64,000 nt of DNA, from the NCBI RefSeq assembly GCF_004167665.1, contig NZ_SEWE01000012.1, positions 42,104 to 106,103 on the forward strand, written 5' to 3'. The DNA comes from Hymenobacter persicinus (GTDB lineage Bacteria; Bacteroidota; Bacteroidia; Cytophagales; Hymenobacteraceae). A program made the position numbers and the translations under genes. The notes beneath the pieces are model-generated. The model was not told the DNA's origin, searched no databases, and was given only the letters and a program-made list of their open reading frames with translations. Position 1 is the stretch's first letter. Each line of letters opens with the position of its first letter. Positions 23,569 through 30,895 of the stretch are shown here, one piece after another.

Positions 23569-25407
23569 CTAATGGTGGCGAATAAACCGGTCGGTGCCGG
23601 GGCCAATGAGCCAGTTTTCCCAGCGCGGGTTGTTGACTTTACCGCGCAGGTACTTCTCCATCATCAGGGCGGCCATGGGCGCGGCCGAGCTGCCGCCGAA
23701 GCCGGCGTTTTCGATGAAGACGGCAATGGCAATCTTGGGGTCGTTGGCCGGGGCAAAGGCGGCAAAGGTGGCGTGGTCCTCGCCGTGAGGGTTCTGCACG
23801 GTGCCGGTCTTGCCCGCTACGGCAATGCCGTAATGCGCCAAGCTGGCGCTGGCCCCAGTGGCTCCCCGGCCCCCGTCGACCACGGCGCACATGCCCGGAA
23901 TCAGGGACTCAAAATGGCGCTGCTCCACGCTGGTGACGTGGCGCTGGGTGTACTCGGGCAGCGGACCGCCCTGGCCGATGCCGCGCACAAAGTGGGGCGT
24001 GTAGTAGTAGCCGCGGTTGGCAATGGTGGCCATAACGTTGGCCATCTGCAGGCCCGTGATGCCAATTTCGCCCTGGCCGATGCTGAGCGAGTACACGGTC
24101 TTGAAATTCCAGTGGTGGTAGCCGCGCAGCTTGTCGTAAAACTCGGGGGAGGGAATCAGCCCCTTTTTCTCGCTCGACATATCCACGCCCAGCTTTTCGC
24201 CCAGTCCAAACGACATCACCTGCCGGCGCCACTCGGCCAGGCCCAGGCGCGCGTCCTCGAACTTGTTGGTGGACCGGCCCCGCAGCACGCTGGCGCGCAT
24301 CACTTGGTAGAAATACGGGTTGCAGCTGTTCTTGATGGCAATGCTCAGATTGCGGGGCGGCTCGTGGCGGTGGGTGCAGCGCACCAGCTTCCAGTTGCAG
24401 TCGAAGCCCGTCTCGGGCGTGACGACGCCCATCTGAAGGGCTACCAGCTCATTCACCAGCTTAAACACCGAGCCGGGCGGGTACGTCGCCATCAGGGGGC
24501 GGTTGAACAGGGGCCGCTCGGGGTTGTTGAGCAGCTCCATGTAGCGGTTGCCCATGCCCTTGCCCGTCAGGATGGATGGCTCGTAGAGGGGGGCCGACAC
24601 GAAGGCCAGAATCTCGCCGGTCTTGGGGTCGAGGGCCACGATGGAGCCCCGTTTGCCGGCCATGAGCGTCTCGCCGTACTTCTGCAGTTCGATGTCGATG
24701 CTGGTGTGCAAGTCCTGGCCGGCAATGGAGAGCGTATCGAACTCCCCGTTGCGGAAGGCGCCCTTCTCGATGCCGCGCACGTTGACCATGCGGTACTGCA
24801 CCCCGCGCCGACCCATGAGCTTCTGCTCATAGAACGACTCCAAGCCGGTGATGCCCAGGTTGTCGCCGGGCAGGTACTTGGCGTACTTGGGCTTTTCGAG
24901 GAAGGCGGGCGTGATGGCACCCACGTAGCCCAGGGCGTGGGCCAGGTTCTCGGTCTTGTAGGAGCGAGCCATGCGGGCCTTGATGCTGAAGCCGGGAAAG
25001 TCAATCAGGTTGTCCTGGATGGCGGCCAGCTCGGGCGTGCTCAGGTTCTGCACCAGGGGCGAAGCCTTGACGCGGGAGTAGGCGCGGGCGGCTTTGAGCG
25101 AGGTACGCAGCTCTTCCAGGGGCAGCTGCAGCAGCTGGCAGAAGCGGGCCGAGTCGAGCTGCTTGACTTCGCGCGGTACTACCATCAGGTCGTACACGGG
25201 CGTGTTCTGCACCAGGATCTGGCCGTTGCGGTCGTAGATCAGGCCCCGGTACGGCACCTGCACCAGACGCTGGAGCGTGTTGCGGTCGGCGGCCAGCTTG
25301 TAGCTGCCGTCGAGGACCTGAATGTAAAAGAGACGAGCCCCAAATACCAATGCCACCGCCAGGAAAATGGCATGCACCACGTATTTGCGGCCTTCGAGGT
25401 ATTGCAA
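23569..25407 (-). CDS. mrdA: Penicillin-binding protein 2 (elongasome transpeptidase)
   Basis: 612 residues: short cytoplasmic tail, one membrane anchor (HAIFLAVALVFGARLFYIQVL), pedestal domain and class B transpeptidase domain. Catalytic motifs are complete: Ser313-x-x-Lys316 (PPGSVFK), Ser361-Cys-Asn363 (KNSCNP) and Lys533-Thr-Gly (AGKTGTVQ). It crosslinks peptidoglycan during side-wall growth with RodA. The only plausible start is the TTG at 25407: a stop lies ten codons upstream and no ATG or GTG comes between. A -7 element at 25458-25465 gives it its own promoter, separate from mreBCD, from which it is split by a 605-base repeat-rich gap. Confidence 0.96.
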   Translation of the reverse strand: MQYLEGRKYVVHAIFLAVALVFGARLFYIQVLDGSYKLAADRNTLQRLVQVPYRGLIYDRNGQILVQNTPVYDLMVVPREVKQLDSARFCQLLQLPLEELRTSLKAARAYSRVKASPLVQNLSTPELAAIQDNLIDFPGFSIKARMARSYKTENLAHALGYVGAITPAFLEKPKYAKYLPGDNLGITGLESFYEQKLMGRRGVQYRMVNVRGIEKGAFRNGEFDTLSIAGQDLHTSIDIELQKYGETLMAGKRGSIVALDPKTGEILAFVSAPLYEPSILTGKGMGNRYMELLNNPERPLFNRPLMATYPPGSVFKLVNELVALQMGVVTPETGFDCNWKLVRCTHRHEPPRNLSIAIKNSCNPYFYQVMRASVLRGRSTNKFEDARLGLAEWRRQVMSFGLGEKLGVDMSSEKKGLIPSPEFYDKLRGYHHWNFKTVYSLSIGQGEIGITGLQMANVMATIANRGYYYTPHFVRGIGQGGPLPEYTQRHVTSVEQRHFESLIPGMCAVVDGGRGATGASASLAHYGIAVAGKTGTVQNPHGEDHATFAAFAPANDPKIAIAVFIENAGFGGSSAAPMAALMMEKYLRGKVNNPRWENWLIGPGTDRFIRHH

Positions 25408-25457
25408 AGCGAGAAGAAACTGAAGGTAAACGTACTACGGCACTGCGGCCGGATTCA

Positions 25458-25465
25458 CAAAGGTA
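25458..25465 (-). promoter_or_regulatory. -7 element of the mrdA-rodA unit
   Basis: Minus strand TACCTTTG matches TAnnTTTG exactly, 50 bases upstream of the TTG start. The region where a -33 element should sit is occupied by the left octamer array (25473-25500), whose complement offers only TTTC words. Confidence 0.5.
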
Positions 25466-25472
25466 CGGAAGG

Positions 25473-26008
25473 GGAGATGGTGAAATGGTGAAATGGTGAG
25501 TTTTCGTTCTTCCCCGCCCCTGCTTACCATCCTTAACCTCAACCAGCCTAAAATCATTCGGCGGCCGCCCGGCCGACTACCCGCCCCGGGCTGGCTGGTC
25601 CAGCGCCCGGCCTCGCTGGCCGGCCGCTGCACTTGTGCTGGGCTTATCCGAAGCCCTTGGGATACACCCAGCACATGTGCAGAGGGTATCCCAAGCCCTT
25701 CCGACAGACTCTGCACCTGTGCAGAACTTATCCGAAGCCCTTCGGACAAGCCCAGCACACGTGCAGGACGTGTTCGAAGGCCTTCGGATACGCTTAGCAC
25801 GTGACAAGGACGTATGCGTAGGGCTTCGGATAGGCTTCGGCTAGGTGCGAAACGTCCGCTGAGCCCTCAGTGACATAGTCGTACAGCGTTACCTATCCTG
25901 CAACCCGCTCCATTACCGGCTCCACCACCGCCCTAGCTCACCCAGGCTGCCCCAGCTACTTCACCGGTCAAATCACGCTTCACCATTTCACAGTTTCACC
26001 ACCTCACC
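25473..26008. repeat. Inverted octamer arrays bracketing the mreD-mrdA gap (site C)
   Basis: The left arm (25473-25500) repeats the octamer GGTGAAAT two and a half times; the right arm (25979-26008) repeats its complement (CACCATTTCA, then degenerate copies). TGAAATGGTG at 25481-25490 pairs perfectly with CACCATTTCA at 25981-25990. The arms are about 480 bases apart and enclose the 42-bp tandem array. The right arm ends 5 bases from the mreD stop. The DNA between arms and array (25501-25619, 25856-25978) shows no gene. Confidence 0.7.
25620..25855. repeat. 42-bp tandem array of paired palindromes
   Basis: The core GCACnnGTGC-like palindrome recurs at 25629, 25671, 25713, 25755 and 25797, exactly 42 bases apart. 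Between each pair lies a second palindrome of the form TATCCGAAGCCCTTCGGATA, also in phase. The sixth copy (from about 25839) is degenerate. Variation between copies often keeps the palindromes by paired changes (TCCGAAG/CTTCGGA becomes TCCCAAG/CTTCCGA only on one side in the second copy, but is intact in the third). 42 bp equals four DNA turns, so all sites face the same side. The array gives 14-residue peptide repeats in more than one frame, but I do not think it is coding. Confidence 0.85.
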
Positions 26009-26012
26009 GCCC

Positions 26013-26537
26013 CTACCGCGTGCGGCGCGAGGGGACGAACAGCAGCTGCACGATGAGCAGGGTGAGGCCCGTAAACAAGGTGCTGACCACGATTTTGGCC
26101 AGCGTGAGACCGAAGGTGCGGAACGAGCCCAGCTCGAGCAGGAAGAAGGCCGCGTGGTGAATGCCGACCAGCAGGGCCAGGTACACCACGAACCACTGCC
26201 CGCCCATCTGGTGCACGTTCACCGAGTCGGCGGCGTCGTAGCCGTCGCGGGGGGTGAGCAGGCGCAGCACCCAGGGCCGCAAAAACGCCAGCAGCACGGC
26301 CGCCGCCGCGTGCAGGCCGCCGGTGTCGTAAAACAGGTCCATGGTAAAGCCCACCACGAAGCCCAGCCCGAGCTGCACCACGATGGGCGTGCCAATGGGC
26401 AGAAAGAGCAGAAAGCCCAGGTAGAAAAAGCACCAGCCCAGGTCGAAGAGCACCAGCTTGCTGATGATGAGCATGTGGATGGCCAAATAAGCGGCCAGCC
26501 GCAGCAGCTGAATCAGGATAACGCCGACTTCTCTCAT
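26013..26537 (-). CDS. mreD: Rod shape-determining protein MreD
   Basis: 174 residues with about five or six membrane helices; elongasome membrane component linking MreB/MreC to the peptidoglycan synthases. Start ATG at 26537 overlaps the mreC stop by the classical four bases (ATGA), so translation is coupled. The central GFVVGFTMDLFYDTGGLHAAA segment (D..Y...G) is the conserved part of the family; the rest varies, as usual. A soluble loop (TPRDGYDAADSVNVHQMG) is longer than in proteobacterial MreD. Confidence 0.9.
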   Translation of the reverse strand: MREVGVILIQLLRLAAYLAIHMLIISKLVLFDLGWCFFYLGFLLFLPIGTPIVVQLGLGFVVGFTMDLFYDTGGLHAAAAVLLAFLRPWVLRLLTPRDGYDAADSVNVHQMGGQWFVVYLALLVGIHHAAFFLLELGSFRTFGLTLAKIVVSTLFTGLTLLIVQLLFVPSRRTR

Positions 26538-27463
26538 GGCCGCGCCTCCTCCCCTTCCGGCTTCAGGCCGGCCTTGAATTCCAGCGTGTCGCGCTCCATC
26601 TTGGGGCGGCTGGTGACCACGTACACGTAGGTCAGCTTGGTAAAGTCAACGGCCAGCCGCACCCGTACGGTCCAGAAGTTTTTGTCGGCTTCCTTCACAA
26701 ACGAGTCGACGGTGCCGATGCGGACGCCCTCGGGGAAAATGGCGTTGTAGCCCGACGTGACGATGGTGTCGCCGCGCACGAGCTTATTCTGGCGCGGAAT
26801 GTAGTCGAGCAGCACGTGGGTGGGGTCTTCGCCCAGCCACTTGATAACCCCGAAGGTGCCGTCGCGCAGGATCTTGGCCGAAATAGCCGTCTTGGAGTGC
26901 AGCACCGACGTGACGGTGGCGTAGTGCTCACTGGTCACCTTCACCCGGCCCACCACGCCGGCGGCGGCCAGCACGCCCATACCCGCCCGTACCCCGTCCA
27001 CGGTGCCCACGTTCAGGGTCAGGTAGTTGTCCACGTTGCGCAGCGAATTATTGATAACCCGGGCCGGAATCAGCGGGTAGTCGGGGTCCCGGGCCGGAAT
27101 CTGCTTCAGCCCCAGCAGCAGGGAGTCGGGCCGGCCCAGGCGCTGCAGGCGCGCCTGAGTCAGGCTGTCCCGGCTCACGGGCAGCGAGTCGGCCACCCGG
27201 TTGCTGGCGTCGGCGCGGTAGAGCTGCTGGCGCAGGGCCGCATTTTCAGCCACCAGCCCCTGGTTGACCTGCACCAGCCGGAAGTAGTCGTAGATGCGCG
27301 TGCGCAGGTCGAGCACTTGGCCCACGTAGGCGTTGGAGGAGTTGAAGAAGGCGGCGCCGTGGTAGTTGCTGTTGCGCACCAGCAGCGTCAGACTCAGCAC
27401 CTCCAACAGCCCGAACACCAGGATGCCCCGGTAGCGGAAAAGGAAGGCGAAGAGGTTGCGCAT
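26534..27463 (-). CDS. mreC: Rod shape-determining protein MreC
   Basis: 309 residues from the ATG at 27463: cytoplasmic tail, one membrane helix (YRGILVFGLLEVLSLTLLV), a coiled coil (about 60-110: VQVNQGLVAENAALRQQLYRA) and the two-barrel periplasmic domain (YLTLNVGTVDGVRAGMGVLAAAGVVG ... DTIVTSGYNAIFPEGVRIGTV). It activates PBP2/RodA. The open frame upstream of 27463 is built from the inverted repeat and is not part of the protein. Operon mreB-mreC-mreD. Confidence 0.95.
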   Translation of the reverse strand: MRNLFAFLFRYRGILVFGLLEVLSLTLLVRNSNYHGAAFFNSSNAYVGQVLDLRTRIYDYFRLVQVNQGLVAENAALRQQLYRADASNRVADSLPVSRDSLTQARLQRLGRPDSLLLGLKQIPARDPDYPLIPARVINNSLRNVDNYLTLNVGTVDGVRAGMGVLAAAGVVGRVKVTSEHYATVTSVLHSKTAISAKILRDGTFGVIKWLGEDPTHVLLDYIPRQNKLVRGDTIVTSGYNAIFPEGVRIGTVDSFVKEADKNFWTVRVRLAVDFTKLTYVYVVTSRPKMERDTLEFKAGLKPEGEEARP

Positions 27464-27483
27464 GATGAGGGAGACGTGAGAAA

Positions 27484-27552
27484 ATGAGACATGAGAAGTG
27501 AGACAGACGACCTCGTTGGCTGATGCCGTCCCTCCCACTTCTCATGTCTCAC
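27484..27552. repeat. Inverted repeat of 7-8-bp words between mreB and mreC (site D)
   Basis: ATGAGACATGAGAAGTG (27484-27500) pairs with CACTTCTCATGTCTCAC (27536-27552), 16 of 17 positions, with a 35-base loop. The arm is made of degenerate TGAGACA/TGAGAAG words that extend leftwards to about 27468. It fills almost all the space between the mreB stop and the mreC start. Confidence 0.8.
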
Positions 27553-27563
27553 GAGCTCAATTC

Positions 27564-28589
27564 TTAGGTCAGCAAAACGCCCTTAAAGGCCTGAATGTCC
27601 TTGATGGCTTTGCCGGTGCCGCGCACCACGGCGCGCAACGGGTCGTCGGCAATGTGGATGGGCAGCTTGGTTTTGGCGGCCAGGCGCTTGTCGAGGCCGC
27701 GGAGCAGGGCGCCGCCGCCGGTCAGGTGAATGCCGTTTTCGTAGATGTCGGCCGACAGCTCGGGCGGCGAAATCTCCAGGGCCTTGAGTACGGCTTCCTC
27801 AATTTTGGCCACCGACTTGTCGAGGGCAATGGCAATTTCGGATGAAGTCACCTTGATAACCTTCGGAATGCCGGTCATCAGGTCGCGGCCGCGCACCTCG
27901 AAGTCGGGCGGGGTCACGTCGAGTTCGGTCAGGGCAGCGCCCACCTCAATCTTGATCCGCTCGGCGCTCCGCTCCCCAATCAGCAGGTTGTGCTGGCGGC
28001 GCATGTAGTCGAGAATGTCCTGGTTGAATACGTCGCCGGCCGTCTTGATGGACTGGTCGCAGACGATACCCGACAGGGCGATAACCGCAATTTCGGTGGT
28101 GCCGCCCCCGATGTCGATAATCATCGAGCCCACGGGCTGCTCCACGTCGATGCCGATACCGATGGCGGCGGCCATGGGCTCCTGAATCATCCAGACTTCC
28201 TTGGCCCCGGCGTGCTCGGCGGAGTCGCGCACGGCGCGCTTCTCCACTTCCGTGATGCCCGAAGGAATGCAAATCACCATGCGGTGGGAGGGCTGAAACA
28301 GACGCCGACGGGTATCAATCATCTTGATCATGCCCTTGATCATCTCCTCGGCGGCGTGGAAGTCGGCAATAACGCCGTCTTTGAGGGGCCGGATGGTTTT
28401 GATGTTGTCGTGGGTCTTCTCGTGCATCTGCTGCGCTTGCCGGCCCACGGCAATTACTTTGTTCGTTGTGCGGTCTTTGGCAATGATGCTCGGCTCGTCC
28501 ACGACGATGATGTCGTTGTGAATGATGAGCGTATTAGCCGTCCCCAGGTCAATGGCGATGTCGCTGGTAAGGAAGTTGAAGAAACCCAT
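27564..28589 (-). CDS. mreB: Rod shape-determining protein MreB
   Basis: 341 residues from the ATG at 28589 (MGFFNFLTSDIAIDLGTANTL). Bacterial actin homologue that forms membrane filaments and steers the elongasome. Phosphate 1 motif DLGTANT, phosphate 2 motif DIGGGTTEIAV, adenosine motif LTGGGALLRGLD. The N-terminal amphipathic start (FFNF) for membrane binding is present. First gene of mreBCD. The longer frame upstream has no family features. A TACTTTTG element lies 56 bases upstream. Confidence 0.98.
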   Translation of the reverse strand: MGFFNFLTSDIAIDLGTANTLIIHNDIIVVDEPSIIAKDRTTNKVIAVGRQAQQMHEKTHDNIKTIRPLKDGVIADFHAAEEMIKGMIKMIDTRRRLFQPSHRMVICIPSGITEVEKRAVRDSAEHAGAKEVWMIQEPMAAAIGIGIDVEQPVGSMIIDIGGGTTEIAVIALSGIVCDQSIKTAGDVFNQDILDYMRRQHNLLIGERSAERIKIEVGAALTELDVTPPDFEVRGRDLMTGIPKVIKVTSSEIAIALDKSVAKIEEAVLKALEISPPELSADIYENGIHLTGGGALLRGLDKRLAAKTKLPIHIADDPLRAVVRGTGKAIKDIQAFKGVLLT

Positions 28590-28644
28590 TGAGTAGCGGC
28601 AGGTTAAAAGAAGGCGCACGGATGGAGCCCGTGCAAAGTGGGCG

Positions 28645-28652
28645 CAAAAGTA
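28645..28652 (-). promoter_or_regulatory. Probable -7 element of mreBCD
   Basis: Minus strand TACTTTTG, an exact TAnnTTTG match, 56 bases upstream of the mreB ATG. No good -33 partner at 19 bases. Confidence 0.45.
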
Positions 28653-28792
28653 CGGAAGTTTCGGCGAAGCGCAGCCGGTATAATCATGGCATGCACGGGA
28701 TCCGGCCGGAGGTATTGCGGTCATTGCGAGGCCCAACGCTGAAATCCGCCTTCTTCGTATTGTATCATTCCGTCCGCCTGCCGCTGAGCCGC

Positions 28793-28826
28793 AAAAAGCC
28801 CCAGCGCGAGCAGGCGCCGGGGCTTT
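28793..28826 (-). terminator. Rho-independent terminator
   Basis: AAAGCCCC / GGGGCTTT with GCGC pairing inside; on the minus strand the stem is followed by a T-run (plus AAAAA at 28793-28797). It lies 29 bases after the stop of the small membrane protein. Confidence 0.75.
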
Positions 28827-28855
28827 CGGAGTTAATTTCAGACTAGACTACCGTC

Positions 28856-29083
28856 TCAGGGTTTCCGGAGATGGGCAAACTGAGCCTTGAGCTGCTCGCG
28901 GCGCATCCGGCGGGCCCGCCGCCAGCCCAGCAGCCGCCCGACGCTGCCCAGCAGAAAGCCGGCGCCCAGCAGCGTAAAGCCCAGGTGGGGACTGGCTAGG
29001 TGCCCGGCCCGGATAACCAGCCCGCTCAGCAGCAGCACGACGCCAACAACGTACAGCGTGATTTCGAGGGGGCCGGGTTTCAT
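28856..29083 (-). CDS. Small two-helix membrane protein
   Basis: 75 residues: MKPGPLEITLYVVGVVLLLSG opens with a short polar start and helix 1, a loop (GHLASPHL), helix 2 (LGFTLLGAGFLLGSVGRLLGW) and a basic tail (RRARRMRREQLKAQFAHLRKP). ATG at 29083. Followed by a good terminator, which supports a real transcript. The basic tail should face the cytoplasm. Function unknown. It follows purH by 79 bases on the same strand. Confidence 0.65.
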   Translation of the reverse strand: MKPGPLEITLYVVGVVLLLSGLVIRAGHLASPHLGFTLLGAGFLLGSVGRLLGWRRARRMRREQLKAQFAHLRKP

Positions 29084-29162
29084 ACGCTAGAGAATTAGGA
29101 GTGCAATGCAACCATCAAGTGTAGTGAAAACTCCGCTTTTGCTCCGTCTGGATGCTTGGCGC

Positions 29163-30695
29163 TTAGTGCTTGAAGTGACGCACGCCGGTCATCACCATGG
29201 CCATGCCGAGCTGGTCGCAGGCGGCGATGCTGTCGGCGTCCTTGATGGAGCCGCCGGGCTGCACCACGGCCCGGATGCCGGCCGCCCCGGCAATTTCCAC
29301 GCAGTCGGGAAAGGGGAAAAAGGCGTCGGAGGCCATCACGGCCCCTTGCAGGTCGAAGCCGAAAGCTTTGGCTTTCTCAATGGCCTGGCGCAGGGCATCC
29401 ACCCGGGAGGTTTGGCCCACGCCCGACGCCAGCAGCTGTCCGGCCCGGGCCAGCACGATGGTGTTGCTCTTGGTATGCTTGCAGATTTTGGCCGCAAACA
29501 CCAGCGCCTCGATTTCCTCGGCCGTTGGCGGCGACTGGGTCACGACCTTGAAGTCGGCGGCCGTTTCGGACTGCCGGTCGAAGTCCTGCTCAATAACGCC
29601 GTTGAGCAGGGTTTTCACCTGCTTTTTGGGGAACTGCACCGGCTTTTGGCGGAGCAGGATGCGGTTTTTCTTGCTTTGCAGAATGGGCAGGGCCGCCGCC
29701 TCGAACTCGGGGGCAATGAGCACCTCGAAAAACAGCTTGTTGAGTTCCTGGGCCGTGGCCTCGTCCACCGGCCGGTTCACGATAATCACGCCCCCGAAGG
29801 CCGATACCGGGTCGCAGGCCAGGGCGTGCAGGTAGGCTTCGGTGAGCGTGGGAGCCTGGGCCACGCCGCAGGCGTTGGTGTGCTTGAGAATGGCGCAGGC
29901 GGCCGCCCCATCCTGAAATTCCTGCATCAGCAGCACGGCCGCGTCCACGTCGACGAGGTTGTTGTAGCTGAGCTGCTTGCCGTGCAGCTGGTCGAACAGG
30001 GCGGGCAGGTCGCCGTAGAACGTGCCGGCCTGGTGGGGGTTTTCGCCGTAGCGCAGGGCCGTAGCGGGCTTCTGGCTCACTTTCAGCGCCGTGCCATCGA
30101 CGGCCGTGCCCTGGCTCAGGTACTGGAAAATGTGGGTGTCGTAGTGCGAGGTCGTTTCGAAGGCGGCGGCGGCGTAGTGGCGGCGGTCCTCGAGGTCGGT
30201 GGCGCCGTTCTTGGCCCGCAGCAGCTCCGTGACGGCCTCGTACTGGTCGCGGCTGCTGACCACGAGCACGTCGCGGTAGTTTTTGGCCGCGGCCCGCAGC
30301 AACGAGATGCCGCCGATGTCAATCTTCTCAATCGTTTCTTCCTCCGAGGCGTCGGCGGCCACAGTTTCCTCGAACGGGTACAAATCCACGATAACCAGGT
30401 CGATGGGCGCAATGCCGTGCTGCTCGGCCTCGGCCAGGTCACCGGCCTCGTGACGCCGGTGCAGAATGCCACCGAACACCTTCGGGTGCAGGGTCTTGAC
30501 ACGCCCGCCAAACACGGCCGGGAAGCCCGTCAGGCTCTCTACGGCGGTTACTTCGGCGCCCTGTTCTTCCAGAAACTGCTGAGTGCCGCCGGTGGAATAC
30601 AGCTTCACGCCGTGTTCTTTGAGCAGCGCCACCAGAGGCTCCAGACGGTCTTTGTAATAGACGGAAACGAGGGCGGAGCGAATCGGCTGCGACAT
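29163..30695 (-). CDS. purH: Bifunctional AICAR transformylase / IMP cyclohydrolase
   Basis: Catalyses the last two steps of de novo IMP synthesis. 510 residues, normal length. The N-terminal MGS-like cyclohydrolase domain begins RSALVSVYYKDRLEPLVALL and includes FPAVFGGRVKTLHPKVFGGIL; the C-terminal transformylase domain contains LRYGENPHQAG, ILKHTNACGVA and SGVGQTSRVDA. The start is the ATG at 30695 (MSQPIRSALV). A minus-strand TACCTTCG at 30731-30738 sits 35 bases upstream and is the likely -7 element. Confidence 0.97.
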   Translation of the reverse strand: MSQPIRSALVSVYYKDRLEPLVALLKEHGVKLYSTGGTQQFLEEQGAEVTAVESLTGFPAVFGGRVKTLHPKVFGGILHRRHEAGDLAEAEQHGIAPIDLVIVDLYPFEETVAADASEEETIEKIDIGGISLLRAAAKNYRDVLVVSSRDQYEAVTELLRAKNGATDLEDRRHYAAAAFETTSHYDTHIFQYLSQGTAVDGTALKVSQKPATALRYGENPHQAGTFYGDLPALFDQLHGKQLSYNNLVDVDAAVLLMQEFQDGAAACAILKHTNACGVAQAPTLTEAYLHALACDPVSAFGGVIIVNRPVDEATAQELNKLFFEVLIAPEFEAAALPILQSKKNRILLRQKPVQFPKKQVKTLLNGVIEQDFDRQSETAADFKVVTQSPPTAEEIEALVFAAKICKHTKSNTIVLARAGQLLASGVGQTSRVDALRQAIEKAKAFGFDLQGAVMASDAFFPFPDCVEIAGAAGIRAVVQPGGSIKDADSIAACDQLGMAMVMTGVRHFKH

Positions 30696-30730
30696 GGTAC
30701 GAATGGTTTGGGCTGAACGATTTGGACGCA

Positions 30731-30738
30731 CGAAGGTA
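30731..30738 (-). promoter_or_regulatory. Probable -7 element of purH
   Basis: Minus strand TACCTTCG (one base off TAnnTTTG), 35 bases upstream of the ATG. No PurR-type operator recognised. Confidence 0.4.
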
Positions 30739-30895
30739 GCCACCTCCCCGTCGGGGCCCCAACCCGCGGTGTTACCGAATTGTTACCCTGCCCCCATCTC
30801 AATGATTGAGTCGTACGTATCGATACCGTTGAGCCGGCCATTTGCTGCTGCTGCTGAAGCGCAGTTGAGTCCTTCCACCTCCTTTCCTACTTTCT

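Noticed and set aside
23536..25491. 651-codon open frame antisense to mrdA
   Set aside because: Antisense shadow; the PBP2 catalytic motifs on the other strand are complete.
25620..25855. CRISPR array or 14-residue repeat protein
   Set aside because: The 42-bp units repeat in full, with no unique spacers, so it is not CRISPR. Peptide repeats appear in more than one frame on both strands, and no start, signal or flanking coding sequence favours any of them.
25473..26008. Transposon or MITE with inverted ends
   Set aside because: The arms are low-complexity octamer arrays, no target-site duplication is visible and there is no transposase-like sequence; kept only as a repeat.
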